A stretch of 64,000 bases of DNA from Lithobates sylvaticus (Eukaryota; Chordata; Amphibia; Anura; Ranidae): contig CM053026.1 in the NCBI GenBank assembly GCA_028564925.1, positions 642,855,967 to 642,919,966 on the forward strand, read 5' to 3'. A model generated the notes under the pieces. The model did not search any database and was not told the DNA's origin. It was given only the letters and a program-made list of their open reading frames with translations. This document shows, in pieces, positions 24,514 to 36,574 of the stretch; within the stretch, counting starts at the first letter, position 1; the number at the start of each line of letters is the position of its first letter. A program made the translations under genes and the position numbers.

Positions 24514-24837
24514 GGCTGGCCATACACGGTTCTATTTTTTCATTCCGCTAGGCCGCGGAATTAAAAAAACTAAACTGATTCCCCCAGCTACATATTTGAG
24601 TTGGATAGAGAAATCCTGCCTGTTGTGTCATTGTATTCTGACAGCGGCACTCCCCCACCAAAAGAATACACTCATCAGAGTTGAAGCTGAATAGCTGCAT
24701 GCACTGATCAAGCAAAAATCTACCAACAAGCTAGTTCATTAGAAGTCAATAGATTGACTTCCTTTAAATGTAATGCCATACATTGATCAAAAATTAGGCC
24801 AGTGCTTGTTGAAATGGCAGATCCATGTATAGCCAGC
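24514..24837. mobile_element. MITE related to the GGCCATACAC family
   Basis: The left end GGCTGGCCATACACGGTTC and the right end, reverse-complemented, AGCTGGCTATACATGGATC are imperfect inverted repeats of the same type as 20310-20668. It is older, by end mismatch. Non-coding. Confidence 0.6.
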
Positions 24838-24941
24838 TTTAGCCGTTATTAGTCTGCAACAGGGGGTGCTGTTATTGGCAGAATCTACATTTACATTTTA
24901 GTGTAATGTATTAAAAATCCTGCTGTAAAATGCATCTAAAG

Positions 24942-25098
24942 CAGGGGTCTCAAACTGGCGGCCCTCCAGCTGTTGCAAAACTACAAGTCCCATGAGGCAT
25001 TGCAAGGCTGACAGTTACAAGCACGACTCCCACAGGCAGAGGCATGATGGGACTTGTAGTTGAGCAACAGCTGGAGGGCCGCCAGTTTGAGACCCCTG
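24942..25098. mobile_element. hAT-type MITE, 157 bp, perfect 8-bp target duplication
   Basis: Ends begin CAGGGGTCTCAAACTGGCGG in both orientations, with 35 bp identical and near identity beyond. ATCTAAAG flanks it on both sides (24934-24941 and 25099-25106). An 8-bp duplication and CAGGG.. ends are typical of hAT elements. Almost the whole element is stem. Non-coding. Confidence 0.93.
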
Positions 25099-25607
25099 AT
25101 CTAAAGCATACCAAAAAAAGTAGGTACACTGCCCAAGGTAATCTCTGCTATAACTCTGGCTGTATATGACAGTCTCTGGGGTTTGTTCTATCCCCCTAGA
25201 ATGCAAAATATATTTTATCCCTTAAGGATGAAGATGTTGACAGGGAAAACATAACTATTTAGTACCCCGGACAAGTATGGGGTGTGGCTTTCCTTGATTG
25301 ACATAAAACATATTATACTGCAATTGTACTATAATAAAAATGTACAGGTGTAAATGTGTGTTAATTTTTGTGAAGGTTTTCATTTTCATGTCATAGATAT
25401 TTACTAGGGCATACCATTATATGTCTTAGACAAAGCTTCACTGACCATGACTATTACTAGCCATTATAATTCAGTTTAACTAAGAGTGAGCATGCACTTA
25501 GAGAAGAACTGTACCTGGTTGTAAAGGAATGCAAAAGACAAAGCGTTTCCTATCAGAATGCATAACATGTAAATGGTAAAAGATTCCATGAGCAAGCCTT
25601 ATTGCAT

Positions 25608-26310
25608 TTAACGACTTCAGCTCGGAAAGTTTACCCCCTTCATGACCAGGCCATTTTTTGCGATATGGCACTGTGTTACTGTAACTAACAATTGAGCGGT
25701 TGAGTGACGCTGTACCCAAATAAAATGTTTGTCCTTTTTTTCCCAACAAATAGAGCTTTCTTTTGGTGGTATTTAATCACATCTGTGGTTTTTATTTTTT
25801 GCGCCATAAACAAGAATGACCAACAATTTTGAAAAAAAATAACTATATTTTTTACTTAAAACATGCCCAATAAAAAAAATAGAAAAAAACAAATGTCTTC
25901 ATCACCAATATATATTCTGCTACATATTTTTGTGTATATCAATTGGTTTGCGCAAAAGTTATAGCATCTACAAACTGTGTGATATTTATATTTATTTTTT
26001 ACATTTTTTTTTTTTTACTAGTAATGGTGGCAATCAATGACATATTGGGGCAAGACTGGGATGTTGTGGCAGACAAATCGGACACCTAACTGACCCTTCT
26101 GACACTTTTTGGGACCAGTGACACTAAAACAGCGATCAGTGCTAAAAAGTATGCATTGTCACTGTACTAATGACACTGGCATGGAAGGAGTTAACATCAG
26201 GGACAATCAAAGGGTTAACTGTGTTCCCTGGGAGTGCTTTCTAACTGTGTGGAGGGTGGTGTTACTGTGGGAAGGCAGAGATCCGTGTTTCTGCTCTTTT
26301 TCTGATCTTT
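25608..26310. repeat. Long copy of the ranid dispersed repeat
   Basis: It contains the blocks TTCATGACCAGGCCATTTTT, CAAATAGAGCTTTCTTTTGG, GGTTTGCGCAAAAGTTATAG and TACTAGTAATGGTGGCAATC in an order I remember from ranid repeats. About 700 bp. Non-coding. Confidence 0.65.
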
Positions 26311-27479
26311 TTAAATAGCATCCTATAAAGTTAACGAGCTATTTTATTAACCAAAGGAAGATAGATTTATATCAACAAAAATATTCACCTTGACTACTAT
26401 ATTTGAAACTACTGGCAATTTGTTATTAAGATATTAAATTATACATGCTCACTTGAAAGAGAGAATATAGATTATGTTTTTTTTTCCTCTAGCCTTGTCA
26501 TGAAACTGACAGTGTACCAATTGAAAAAGGAAAAATCAACTAGTACAAATGAAACCCTCTAAAGTGGTAAAAAGATGTGAGGATGCCATTTTTGCCACAG
26601 GGAATATGCTTTTAATCTCTTGGTGCTTTTAAAAGCTGATATGAACTCTATTAAGTCTAAAATTATTTTCATCATTCCTTCCACAAACTAAACATGAATG
26701 TAGATTGAAATGGTTTGCTTTTGAAATACTGCAATACTGGAAAGGAATACATTCCATAAAGGTAAAGTACAATGTAGGAAGTGATATTAAAACACGCTTA
26801 TAGGAATTTTATATAACTTTGTGCTGCAAGCAAATATATTTAAAGTAATTTAATAAAAAATATATACATATGGGAAGTTATTTAATTTGTATTGCAAGCA
26901 AATATATTTAGCCATTTAATAAAAATATACCTAGGAAGAATTTTAATGAACACTAGCCTATTCCATAATTCAGTTAAAAAAGTGGATTTCCAAATCCCAA
27001 AAGGAACAGTGGTAGAAGTTTGTGAATTCCTTGTTTAGGGATTGTGTGTCTTTTGGGATCTTAAACGAGAACTGTCAAAGACAAGGTATACAGCATTATA
27101 CTATCCAATATTGCCCTAGTGGCAATCAGATTAATCCCTAAATCAACATTCTACTATACATGTTTAAAAATGTAAGTAATCCTTTATAATTTATTATTTT
27201 AGAAAAATATCCATGCAAGGGTGTTACTATGATTGTGAAAGACCAAGGGAATCCCACGAGGCAAGTAATTCTGTGCATACAGAAAACCGTGCTTGTACCC
27301 ATATCATACCCAACAGTGGGAAAGGTTTAAAGGAAGATAATTGCATAGAAATTAAGCCTACTTGCTGTATAGACTGTACATATATGGTACAATCCCTATA
27401 CCCACAAAACACATCTTAATTACAATGCCACAAGTGAATGTCACACAGATACACATGAACCCCAGAACAAGTATAATTA
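26311..27479. other. No gene seen; short direct repeat at about 26825-26950
   Basis: AT-rich. GCAAGCAAATATATTTA followed by ATTTAATAAAAA occurs twice, at about 26826 and 26903. Nothing else recognised. Confidence 0.45.
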
Positions 27480-29752
27480 AAAAAAAAACTGCTATTGCTT
27501 TTCTTCACACAGTATGCAGACAGAGAGCTAACAAAAAATAATTTAATTAAAACAGTTGAAAACTGCTTAGCAACCAGAAATGGTTCAGACAATAAACACC
27601 TTGGTAATGAGATTGTGCTGCACTGTTTAATGGGCACAGAACAGAAATGGGAATTCTTCAAAAAGACTGTTTGTGACTGTTTGTAAAATACGTTTATAAG
27701 ACTAAAAATAAAACCTATGTGGCTCACAGCCAAAGTTAAAAAAGCTATAAACTATAAGAAAAGAGCTTTTAAAAAATTGAAAATGAAGGATCACTAGTGT
27801 CATTTAAATGTTACAAAGAATATAACAGAATATGTAAAAAGGAAATCAAGGATGTAAAAATTCAAAACGAAAGACAGATTGCAAGAGATAGTAGGACAAA
27901 CCCCAAAAAATTATTCAAATATATTAATAGTAAAAAGGTCAAGTCTGAGCATGTAGGCACTTTACAAAATAATCTAGAGTGGGTGACTGGGGACAAAGAG
28001 AAGGCTAATTTATTAAATACTTTCTTCAGCTCTGTGTATACATAGGAGCATGGGGGAGCTCATGTCCATAATGGGGGTGGTAGTGACAGAGCCCCAAATC
28101 CACAATGGCTCAAAAGTGATATGGTCCAGAAATATTTAGACAGAATAAAGGTGGATAAAGCACCTGGACCTGATGGCATCCACCCACGGATCCTAAAAGA
28201 ATTGAGCTCTGTAATTTCAAAGCCATTGTATCTCATTTTTAGGGACTCATTAATGACAGGAATAGTACCACTGGATTGGGGCAGGGCCAATGTGGTGCCT
28301 ATATTTAAAAAGGGAACAAAGTCTTTACCAAGTAACTATAGCCCTGTTAGTTTCACTTCTATAGTTGGGAAGATACTGGAGAGATTAATAAAAGACCACA
28401 TAGACGAGTTATTGCAGGAAAAAAATATTTTAAGCAACAGACAGCATGGATTCATGAAAGACAGAAGTTGTCAGACAAACCTGATTTCTTTTTATGAGGA
28501 GGTAAGTAAAACCTTGGACAGAGGGGTGGCGGTGGACGTGGTACACTTTTGCAAAAGCGTTTGACACAGTTCCACACACATGGCTCATGTATAAGGTAAA
28601 GTCTACAGGTTTGGAAATATCAGTTTGTAAATGGATAGAAAACTGGCTAAAAGACAGAATTCAGAGAGTAGTGGTTAATGGTTCTTACTCTGAATGGTCT
28701 AAGGTTATCAGTGGTGTACCCCAAGGTTCAGTGCTGGGACCCTTACTTTTTAATATCTTTATAAATGATATTGGGTCTGGTATCAAAAGTAACATTTCCG
28801 TCTTTGCAGATGACACCAAGCTATGCAGTGGAATAACGTCCTTACAGGATGTCTCCAATTTACAAGCCAATCTCAATGCTCTGTCTAATTGGACAACTAT
28901 GTGGCAGATGAGGTTTAATGTTGATAAATGTAAAGTTATGCACTTGGGGGCTAAGAATATGCATGCATCATACATGCTAAGGGGAGTACAACTGGGGGGA
29001 TCTATAGTGGAGAAGGATCTGTTTTTTTTTTTGGTAGATCATAAGCTCAATAATAGCATTCAATGCCAAGCTGCAGTTTCCAAAGTGAGCAAAGTCCTTT
29101 CTTGTATTAAGAGAGGTATGGACTCCAGAGAGAGAGATATCATTTTGCCCCTGTTCAAATCATTAGTAAGACCTCATCTGGAATATGCAGTTCAGTTTTG
29201 GGCACCAGCTCTCAAAAAGGATATTGGGGAACTGGAGAAGTGCAGAGAAGGGCAACCAAACTGATAAGAGGCATGGAGGAGCTCAGCTATCAGGAAATAT
29301 TAGAGGAACTGAATTTATTCACCCTTGATAAGAGGAGATTAAGGGGGGGGTATGATCAACATGTACAAAGGTTTCTTCACAGTAAGAGCTGTGAAAATGT
29401 GGAATAGACTCCCTGCAGAGGTGGTTCTGGCCAGCTCAGTAGATTGCTTTAAGAAAGGCCTGGATTCTTTCCTAAATGTACATAATATAATTGGGTACCA
29501 ACATTTATAGGTAAAGTTGATCCAGGGAAAATCCGATTGTCTTCTCGGGGATCAGGAAAGATTTATTTTCCCTGCTTTAGCAAAGTGGAGCATGCGCTGC
29601 TGGGGTTTTTTGCCTTGCTCTGGATCAACTGTGGGTATAGAATGGGGTATATGGGATTGTATGATATTATTATTTTTTTTTATTTGTGGTTGAACTGAAT
29701 GGACTTGTGTCTTTTTTCAACCTAACTAACTATGTAACTATGTAACTATGTA
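27480..29752 (+). pseudogene. CR1-like LINE with reverse transcriptase, 5'-truncated
   Basis: Plus-strand frames give the post-endonuclease linker (KANLLNTFFSSVYT, 28045), then RT: KAPGPDGIHPRILKE and NVVPIFKKG (28121-28564), then GVPQGSVLGPLLFNIFINDI and the active site FADDTK (28587-29264), and the C-terminal [19 protein letters not shown]. The RT frame is interrupted near 28564-28587 and again near 29200-29350. The typical CR1 end [11 protein letters not shown] lies near 29397. The 3' UTR closes with a short tandem AACTATGT repeat at 29727-29752, as in CR1 elements, which end in an 8-bp microsatellite instead of poly(A). The endonuclease is missing. Few breaks, so moderately young. Confidence 0.9.
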
Positions 29753-30025
29753 TAACTTAGTGTATAGAGTGCAACATTCAGGACTATGTAACAAGAAAGC
29801 ATATCGAGTATAGTGGCCATTACTATGTAATAACACGATACACAGCTTATCTGCCTGTAATAATTCAGGCCCTCTTAAACTATCCTCTTCACTGGGTACA
29901 GCATACTCTGTTCCTAAGTGTCTTTTTACCATTCTGATTTAATGTTATATTACAAGATAAAAGGAGAAAAGAGACAAAGAATTGGAATTCGTTCATAATA
30001 GTCAAAAAGCATATTATACCTTCTA

Positions 30026-30343
30026 TTAACCATTTGCTGATGCCCTATAGCAGTGTTACTGCTACAGGGTGGCATCACTGCACAGGATCCTGTATATTGA
30101 TATTTACATTTTTTATTGGATATGTTTTATAGCAGAAAGTAAAATGAAATGTTTTTCTTTTCAAAAATGTTGGTCTTTTTTTGTTTTTTGTTTATAGTGC
30201 AAAAAATAAAAACAGCAGTGGTGATCAAATACCACCAAAAGAAAACTCTTTGTGGCAAAAAAATGTCAGTTAAAGTAATGCAGTGCTGTATTGCGAAAAA
30301 TGGCCTGGTCATGAAGGGGGGTACATTTTTTGGAGGTGGTTAA
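30026..30343. mobile_element. TTAA-bounded dispersed repeat
   Basis: It starts TTAACCATTTGCTGATGCC and ends GGAGGTGGTTAA and contains GTGATCAAATACCACCAAAA. Same family as 22530-22776 and 8588-9000. Non-coding. Confidence 0.65.
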
Positions 30344-30345
30344 TT

Positions 30346-31687
30346 TAGAGGTCACAGAAATCTGATAAGTGTAGAGAAAAATCTACAGTGAAGAAAGTGT
30401 GAAGTATTTATTTACTAAAGACTGTAAAGCAACCAAAGTGGACTGTTCTTGTATAATGTTTGCATACATTTTTATATATATTGTGTGGAGAAGGTGATGG
30501 CTATTAATCTGGGGTCCCCAAACAAAGAGTCAGTTTATTGTCACTGTTTGGGAGCCAGACTGAGGGAAAAAATGTAATCAATGCTCCAAAGTAAGTGTTC
30601 ATTGGGAGTAAAAAATGCCCATATCAGTGGCCAAAATGATGCTCAGCTAGATCAGATTACTCCAGTTTTAGTAAACCTCCCACCATGTGTCAAATCAAGG
30701 TATCAGGTAAACAGTATTGCCCTTGAGAATTAAAAAAGAATTAAAAAATTTAAATTGACAATATGTATCCTACAGACTCCACAGAGGTGGATACTCCTGA
30801 TCCTAGGAACTGGTGGTATATATGTCCAAAGACTGTTGGAAACATGATGGTAGAAGATATAAAGGTAACATAAGAAAGGGGAGAATAGCCCTGAATATTT
30901 CTGAACTGGAACCTCTGGGCAGATCTATGTTCAAGAACTTTTGGGTACCTGCTAGGTACTGTATATTGAAGATTGTAAACTGTAGTTCTTTAAAAGGACT
31001 TCAAGTTATATTGGGGAGGAAAATTTAATAGATAAATACTGTGTTTATCCATAGTTGTAAATTTATCAGAAATGCAATGGCATTGGATGTGCAATTGTTC
31101 ACTGTTTGTTACTATACTTTGCTAAACACTCTGTTTAATGCACTTAATGTACATAGGCAGCTCAAGGCCTTTTTTAAAGTTGTGACTGGCAGACAAAGGC
31201 ATGGCAGGAGAGGCTCCAGCAAGTGAGGCAGCCAGCTGAAAATTACTTTTATTGAAATAAGTGTGCTTGGGGTTTATAAGACACAACACAGAGCTCATGC
31301 AAAAAAAGTATTTTCTTCTACACATCTGCTGAATTTTTTAAAGCATCTTTCAGCCAGCCAAGTCAGCAGTGAAGACACAGCATAAAAGATCAGTGACACG
31401 AGTGCTTCTACTGTGTGGCTAGGGGACATCAAAGACCCCTGACAGCTCTACTTAAGTATTTTTTGGTAGAGTAGCTAAAACTCCTATACATTTTAGGACT
31501 TTTGATTCATTGCATTTATACATTTTCTAAAAACAAGTGAATAAAATAATTACCAGATAACTCTTTAAATGTTCTTATTAAGTTAAAAAGAAAATTTCAT
31601 CCCTCAAATTTTTTTGTGAAAAACATAAACTCTGCATATTTACCTGTAAAGAAAATACAAATACAAAATATTAAAGCCTTCATGTAC
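30346..31687. other. No recognisable feature
   Basis: AT-rich, no gene or repeat family recognised. Confidence 0.45.
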
Positions 31688-32096
31688 TTAAAGTGGAATT
31701 CCTATTTTTAATCCTAATGCTGCTAGCATTAGTAAATATTAAGTATAGCATATGTACTTGTTTTAAACTTTTGTTTACATTTCTTCAGTTACTTCCTGGC
31801 TTCTATGCCTAGGCAAATGATGTCATAGATCCCAGGAGTCTTTAGGACTTTAGGACACACCCTCCTTCCTGCATGCCTGGGCAAATGGGTTCCAGAAAGT
31901 AAATGCTACATGAATCATCTGCCCTTACTCAAGACGGCCACAGACAGAAATGCTAGGGGGGTGTTTTTCAAAGTGATTTCTCAGCTAAATAAAGAATGGA
32001 GACATGGGTGGATGGGTGAGTTTGCTTTGAATATTGAAAATAATAAAATTACATTTTTGGTGTGTGATGCTTAGATACAGTGTAGTTCCCCTTTAA
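31688..32096. mobile_element. T2-like MITE with TTAA ends
   Basis: It begins TTAAAGTGGAATTCC and ends, reverse-complemented, TTAAAGGGGAACTAC. TTAA at both borders and the AAAGTGG/AAAGGGG ends match the T2-type MITEs known from Xenopus. About 409 bp. Non-coding. Confidence 0.6.
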
Positions 32097-32690
32097 CATC
32101 ACAGAACAATACATTCTCTGCGAGAGACCTCTCTTCTTAAGAAGCCCACTTTTGGAATTACAAAAGATATTTTTTTTTATTAGTGTTATATACATGCAGC
32201 AATGCATTACATACATGATATGGGGAGTCAACCAGGGGCAGGGATAGGAGTGGGCCTATTTGGAAGGGCTGACCATTTTGCAACCAACCAAATTATCCTG
32301 TCTAACAGTATGCGTTAAAAACAGGGATTTCGTTTGCACACATTTGCAAATACATGTGTAAGCTACAGAGCCCCGTCAAGGCACACATTTGTTTGAACCT
32401 AGAAGCTGGTTGGTTAATATGCATGGTTGCACTAGATTCTGTGTGCACCAGTTTTCATAAATCTAGCTCATTGTGACTAAAGTTGGTGCATGACATCAGG
32501 GATCCTCATGAGGGAGACACCTTTATTAAACCACTGGGTCTTTATTGAGCAACCGACAGATTTGGCTCCCATTGATTTTAATGGGGTTCAGGTTCGGCAT
32601 CCAAACTTTTTTGAAGTTCAGGGAACCCCTACCAAGCTGAAACCAGGGTATTTTGGCGCATCACCAATTAGCAACCTTGAGAGAACCCGT
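32097..32690. other. Mostly unassigned; repeat fragment at 32559-32668
   Basis: 32559-32668 (GGGGTTCAGGTTCGGCATCC .. GCGCATCACCAATTA) looks like a piece of the GTTCGG-rich family at 6619. The remainder shows nothing recognisable. Confidence 0.35.
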
Positions 32691-33760
32691 CTCACATTGT
32701 TAAATATCCCAAATACAGGTCAAGACTCTACAACAGATAGTTAACAAACTGAACTCCATTGCCAACTTTATTATCATAGTAGGTGGTGATTTTAACTTGA
32801 TTATGTCCCCTCATAGAAACATTGTATTGCATCTACACATCACACTCCTTACAGGGTTGCCCACAGTTCATGTAGAGTACTGTAGTGAATTGAGGGTTAG
32901 CATCACCATGAAATCATTGGAAAATAGGGATCCTTACTAGAACAGCTTGATAGAGTGATAATCTTTCACTTCATTCGCACACATAAAGCAACAGGCATCA
33001 CAGGCCAATGTTTCATTACCAGGATTTTTTTTTTAAGATGGACTCTCCCTTGGAAAAGGGATCTTGTGAGGTTCTGACCTGTAATTCTTGCTGCTGTATG
33101 TGATTAAAGGACAAGGTTATCATTATACCAAGGTGTGTTGGTGAAGATCCCAATTTTCCCACATAGAAAAAAACACTTTCTTAAAGAGGGGAGTCCTTTC
33201 AGGAATTTAATTGTGCAGCCTTTAGAAAAATTATTTGAGGATTCCAATTATTTGATACCTAGATGGTTAAACATTATTTCCACAAGCAATCACCTTTCAT
33301 TCCCCAGTGCTAACTGATAATATCTAAAATATATGGTGACATAAAACAGCAGGTCCAGATGGATTCCCTCATTCCTATAAACATTTCTTTCCCAATATGC
33401 CTTTATAGCTCTCTGCTCAAAGGGGAAAATACCTCACTCCTAATTTCTTCACTACTACATTACAGTAACCCCAAGCCTGGGGAAAACATGCCAGCAAATG
33501 TTAGGACATATTGCCACACTTAACTCCAACTACAAAATTCTACAAGTATCCTTGCAAAAAGGTTGGCAATCATTTTTGCTTGCCTTATTAATAAGAATTA
33601 GATGGGTTGTTTTCTTACCAGGCAAGGGGTAACACCAGAAGGACCTGGCTGACATACTGTAGCGAAATAAAATATGGACAACTTTACTATTGAGATTAGA
33701 TACCTAAAATGCCTTTAATAGGCTCAGCTGAACAAACATGCACAACATCCTTCCGCATTT

Positions 33761-34133
33761 GACCTGGGTTCACACTATTGCAAAAACAGACATTGCGTGT
33801 GATTTGCACCACAATGCTGTGCAGATCACATGCAATGTCTGGGCAATGCAATTTCAGCCATACAGTTGTATGGCAGAACTCACATTGGATTTGCACGAAA
33901 AGGTGCAGAAACCTTTTTTTCTCCCTGCACTGGAATCAGATCGCATAGGTTTTCACACCCATGCGATTCAATTCCTGTCAGAATTTACAGTTTGCACTGG
34001 GATCTGCGAACCGATCTGGGGGTGTCATATACTTTGTATTGACACCCGCAGCAGTTTGTAGGGGACAGTGTGAACGTGGGAACCGACGCTGGAATTGCGC
34101 TGGTTCCCGCATCGCAATAGTGTGAACCAGGGC
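33761..34133. mobile_element. MITE with GGTTCACACTATTGC ends, inside L1
   Basis: Left GACCTGGGTTCACACTATTG and right (reverse-complemented) GCCCTGGTTCACACTATTGC form inverted ends. Flanks TTT and TTA may be a decayed 3-bp TWA duplication. Non-coding. Confidence 0.7.
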
Positions 34134-34573
34134 TTAGGGTTTAAAGCTATATAGTCATGATTCACAGTTCAAGGTTATTACTCCCAGGTGATATCCTGTA
34201 GCTTTTATATGCACTGCTAATATGTATTCTATTTATTGAATTTATAGTAGAGATCAATATAGAAAACTATAACATCTGTGCAGTTTCACTATGACACAGG
34301 GAATATGTTATCCCTGTTTGCAGATGATCTTTTTAATGCTTGACCCTGACTTTTCACTTCCCAATTTTTATCCCCTGCTCAACGAATAGGGCAATATATT
34401 AGGTAATAAAATTATTCCTACTAAGTCAAAGGACCTGCCGTTGCATTTCCTGACTATGCTTAAATCTACCCTTATACTTGGTGTGACCTCTTTTTCAAAT
34501 AACTAGGCACTTGTGTCACCTCCAATTATCAAACCCTCTTTACTAGGAGAAGCAAAGACCTCTTAAACAATGG

Positions 34574-34740
34574 ACTAAGGCTGGCCATACATGAAGCAAT
34601 TTACTCTGGGTTGCAGGAAAGAATATGGCTTGATTCCCCCAACAACCCTGACTGTGTTGATGGGGAAATCTCTCCTGCTGGGAGCCATTGTGTTCTCCCA
34701 GCAGGGGGGCAGGGGCAGCTGATCCTGGTTTGGAGGGTGA
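34574..34740. mobile_element. MITE fragment of the GGCTGGCCATAC family
   Basis: It starts GGCTGGCCATACATGAAGCA and shares GATTCCCCCA and TCTCTCCTGCT-like text with related repeats. Only one end is clear. It interrupts the decayed L1. Confidence 0.45.
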
Positions 34741-34889
34741 ATATCCAAAACACTTCAAGTTTACATAAAATCCTGAAGCGATCATTCCCCCTCCTAAAAA
34801 TTTTTACTACATCTACGGTTTCCTGGACAGATAAAGCAGCAGTTCCATTCCTTTTCTGGATGTTACACTTTCAAGCAGGGATGGCAGAA

Positions 34890-36010
34890 TAGTCTTTAAT
34901 CTTTATAGAAAGCCCCTTTCTGGCAACACTCTTCTCCGTGTTGATTCTGGGCACCCTAATCATGTAATCCAGGGTATACCAGTGGGGCAGTTCTTAATAT
35001 TACAGAGGATATGCAGTGAGAATGAGGACGTTGAGAGGGAAAAGAGGGAGATGATGCTGGTTCCAGCATCATGGTTCCAGCTGCGGGGTTAAAATACTGG
35101 TACACTTTGCAGAGCAATGGGCATTGTGGACACTGTTCAGAGAGAAAACACTGTTCAGAGAGAAAACATTTTTACAGGAAAAAAACACAAGCAGGATCAA
35201 ATCGAGGTTCCGGTCTTTTCTACCCCATATAGCCTTGGATTCAAGAGGATTAGGAGTATGGTTGAACGTCATATTCCTATTCATTATGAAGATGATGTGT
35301 ATGTTACAATTGTATCCAGGGGTTTTAAGACCGTTTCCCGACAGGCACCCTCTTTAAGCAATGCCTTATCACCCAGTGACTTTAGCTCCAACACCAGTAG
35401 GAGAACATGGTTCAATTTTGTGGGTGATTTTAAATGCGGGGGCCAGCAACTGCCCGTGTTGCCCCCCGCAATATAAAAGGAGAACGGTTTCATTATAACA
35501 TTAGCAACAGAGCCTATAACTTCAAAACAATCATAAATTATAACACCAGAAAGTTAATTTATTTAATTACATGTAAGGCATGTGGAAACCAGTATGTGGG
35601 TTGTACTACAAGGGATCGGCTACACAACCACATCTATAAAACTGAAAAACAACGTGGCATTAGAGTTGCTAGACATTTTAATGAGGCCCATAGTGGGGAC
35701 ACTACTCTGTTACAGATACAAGGTATATAGAAAGTAACAATTCTTAGGAGGATTTTTTTATACACATTTGTGATACTAGTTTATGGCTCAGGAGGAGCTA
35801 ATTAAATATTTGTTTATATCAAGATATTTATGCCAGGATTTTTATATTATCTTTTATGGTCCAAAACAATCCTTGGGATTGAGATATCTATGATGGTGTG
35901 TGCATGTTTCAAATGCTTTTAGTTTTGGAACATGTTACTATATTTAATAGTTCTTTTGCTTGGATTTTTATTTCGTTTTTGTCTTTTGGACACACCTGTG
36001 TCAATATGTG

Positions 36011-36058
<48 letters not shown>

Positions 36059-36320
36059 TATGTGGTGACTGCATTCCATGTGGTTTTGATAAAGCAAGTT
36101 CATTGTGTGAAAAGCGTCAAACCATTTGTCTTCTTCCCCTGCCTGTCAGTTATGTTGCTTTTATGGAACATTTGAAACTTGAATAAAGCCGATATCGCAC
36201 AGAGTGGGAGTGCTGCCATCTGATTTTCTGCTGCCATCCGACTACTACTGCAGCAATGACATGGTGTGCACCCCGCTTTATGCATCCCATTATTTGGATC
36301 ACAGCTGTATGGATGAACCT
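34890..36320 (+). pseudogene. Penelope-like element, 3' part (RT end, GIY-YIG region, tail)
   Basis: The first part reads NTLLRVDSGHPNHVIQGIPV and GQFLILQRICSENEDVE, the RT thumb wording of Penelope-like elements (compare 'GIPxGQFLRLRRNC'). Then comes RRTWFNFVGDFKCGGQQ (35400-35460) and, in another frame, KLIYLITCKACGNQYVGCTT with RVARHFNEAHSGDTTLLQIQ (35560-35730). That is the GIY-YIG-type endonuclease region: ITCKACGNQYVG carries the GIY-YIG core in altered form. The RT core is missing (5' truncation) and frames shift. The tail includes a (TA)n tract at 36016-36055 and an AATAAAGCC near 36181. Inactive. Confidence 0.8.
36016..36055 (+). repeat. (TA)n microsatellite
   Basis: About 20 TA units in the tail of the Penelope-like element. 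Confidence 0.95.
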
Positions 36321-36574
36321 TTTATCTTTATTTAGACAGAGATAGAGCAGAGATTGATTTTTCTGTTGCCTGATGTAGCTAAAATCTAATACAAAACTAG
36401 GAATTCTCTCCTATCCTCTATGCAGCATACAGTGTCTATTTGAAACCATTGCATTGAAAAGTTTTATCATTCCTTCTCTAATATTTTATGCAATCTTGCC
36501 ATACCAGCTAACTACCTTACACTGGGCACAAGCTGCAGTATTCCAACTCTGACACCCAGTCTGTCTCCAGCATA

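Larger units (their letters stand above)
32690..34890 (+). pseudogene. Decayed L1 LINE ORF2 interrupted by two MITEs
   Basis: Plus-strand pieces match L1 ORF2 in order: endonuclease VGGDFNLIMSP (near 32790), RT finger AGPDGFPHSYKHFF (near 33350), a line near 33690 resembling LSLDAEKAFDRLSW, the active-site region LSLFADDL (near 34310), and a later SWTDKAAV segment (near 34820). Frames change many times. MITEs sit at 33761-34133 and 34574-34740. Very old. Its end meets a Penelope-like element at about 34890. Confidence 0.75.

Noticed and set aside
33135-33317. 60-codon plus frame
   Set aside because: No recognisable domain; falls inside the decayed L1 and may be a degraded piece of it.
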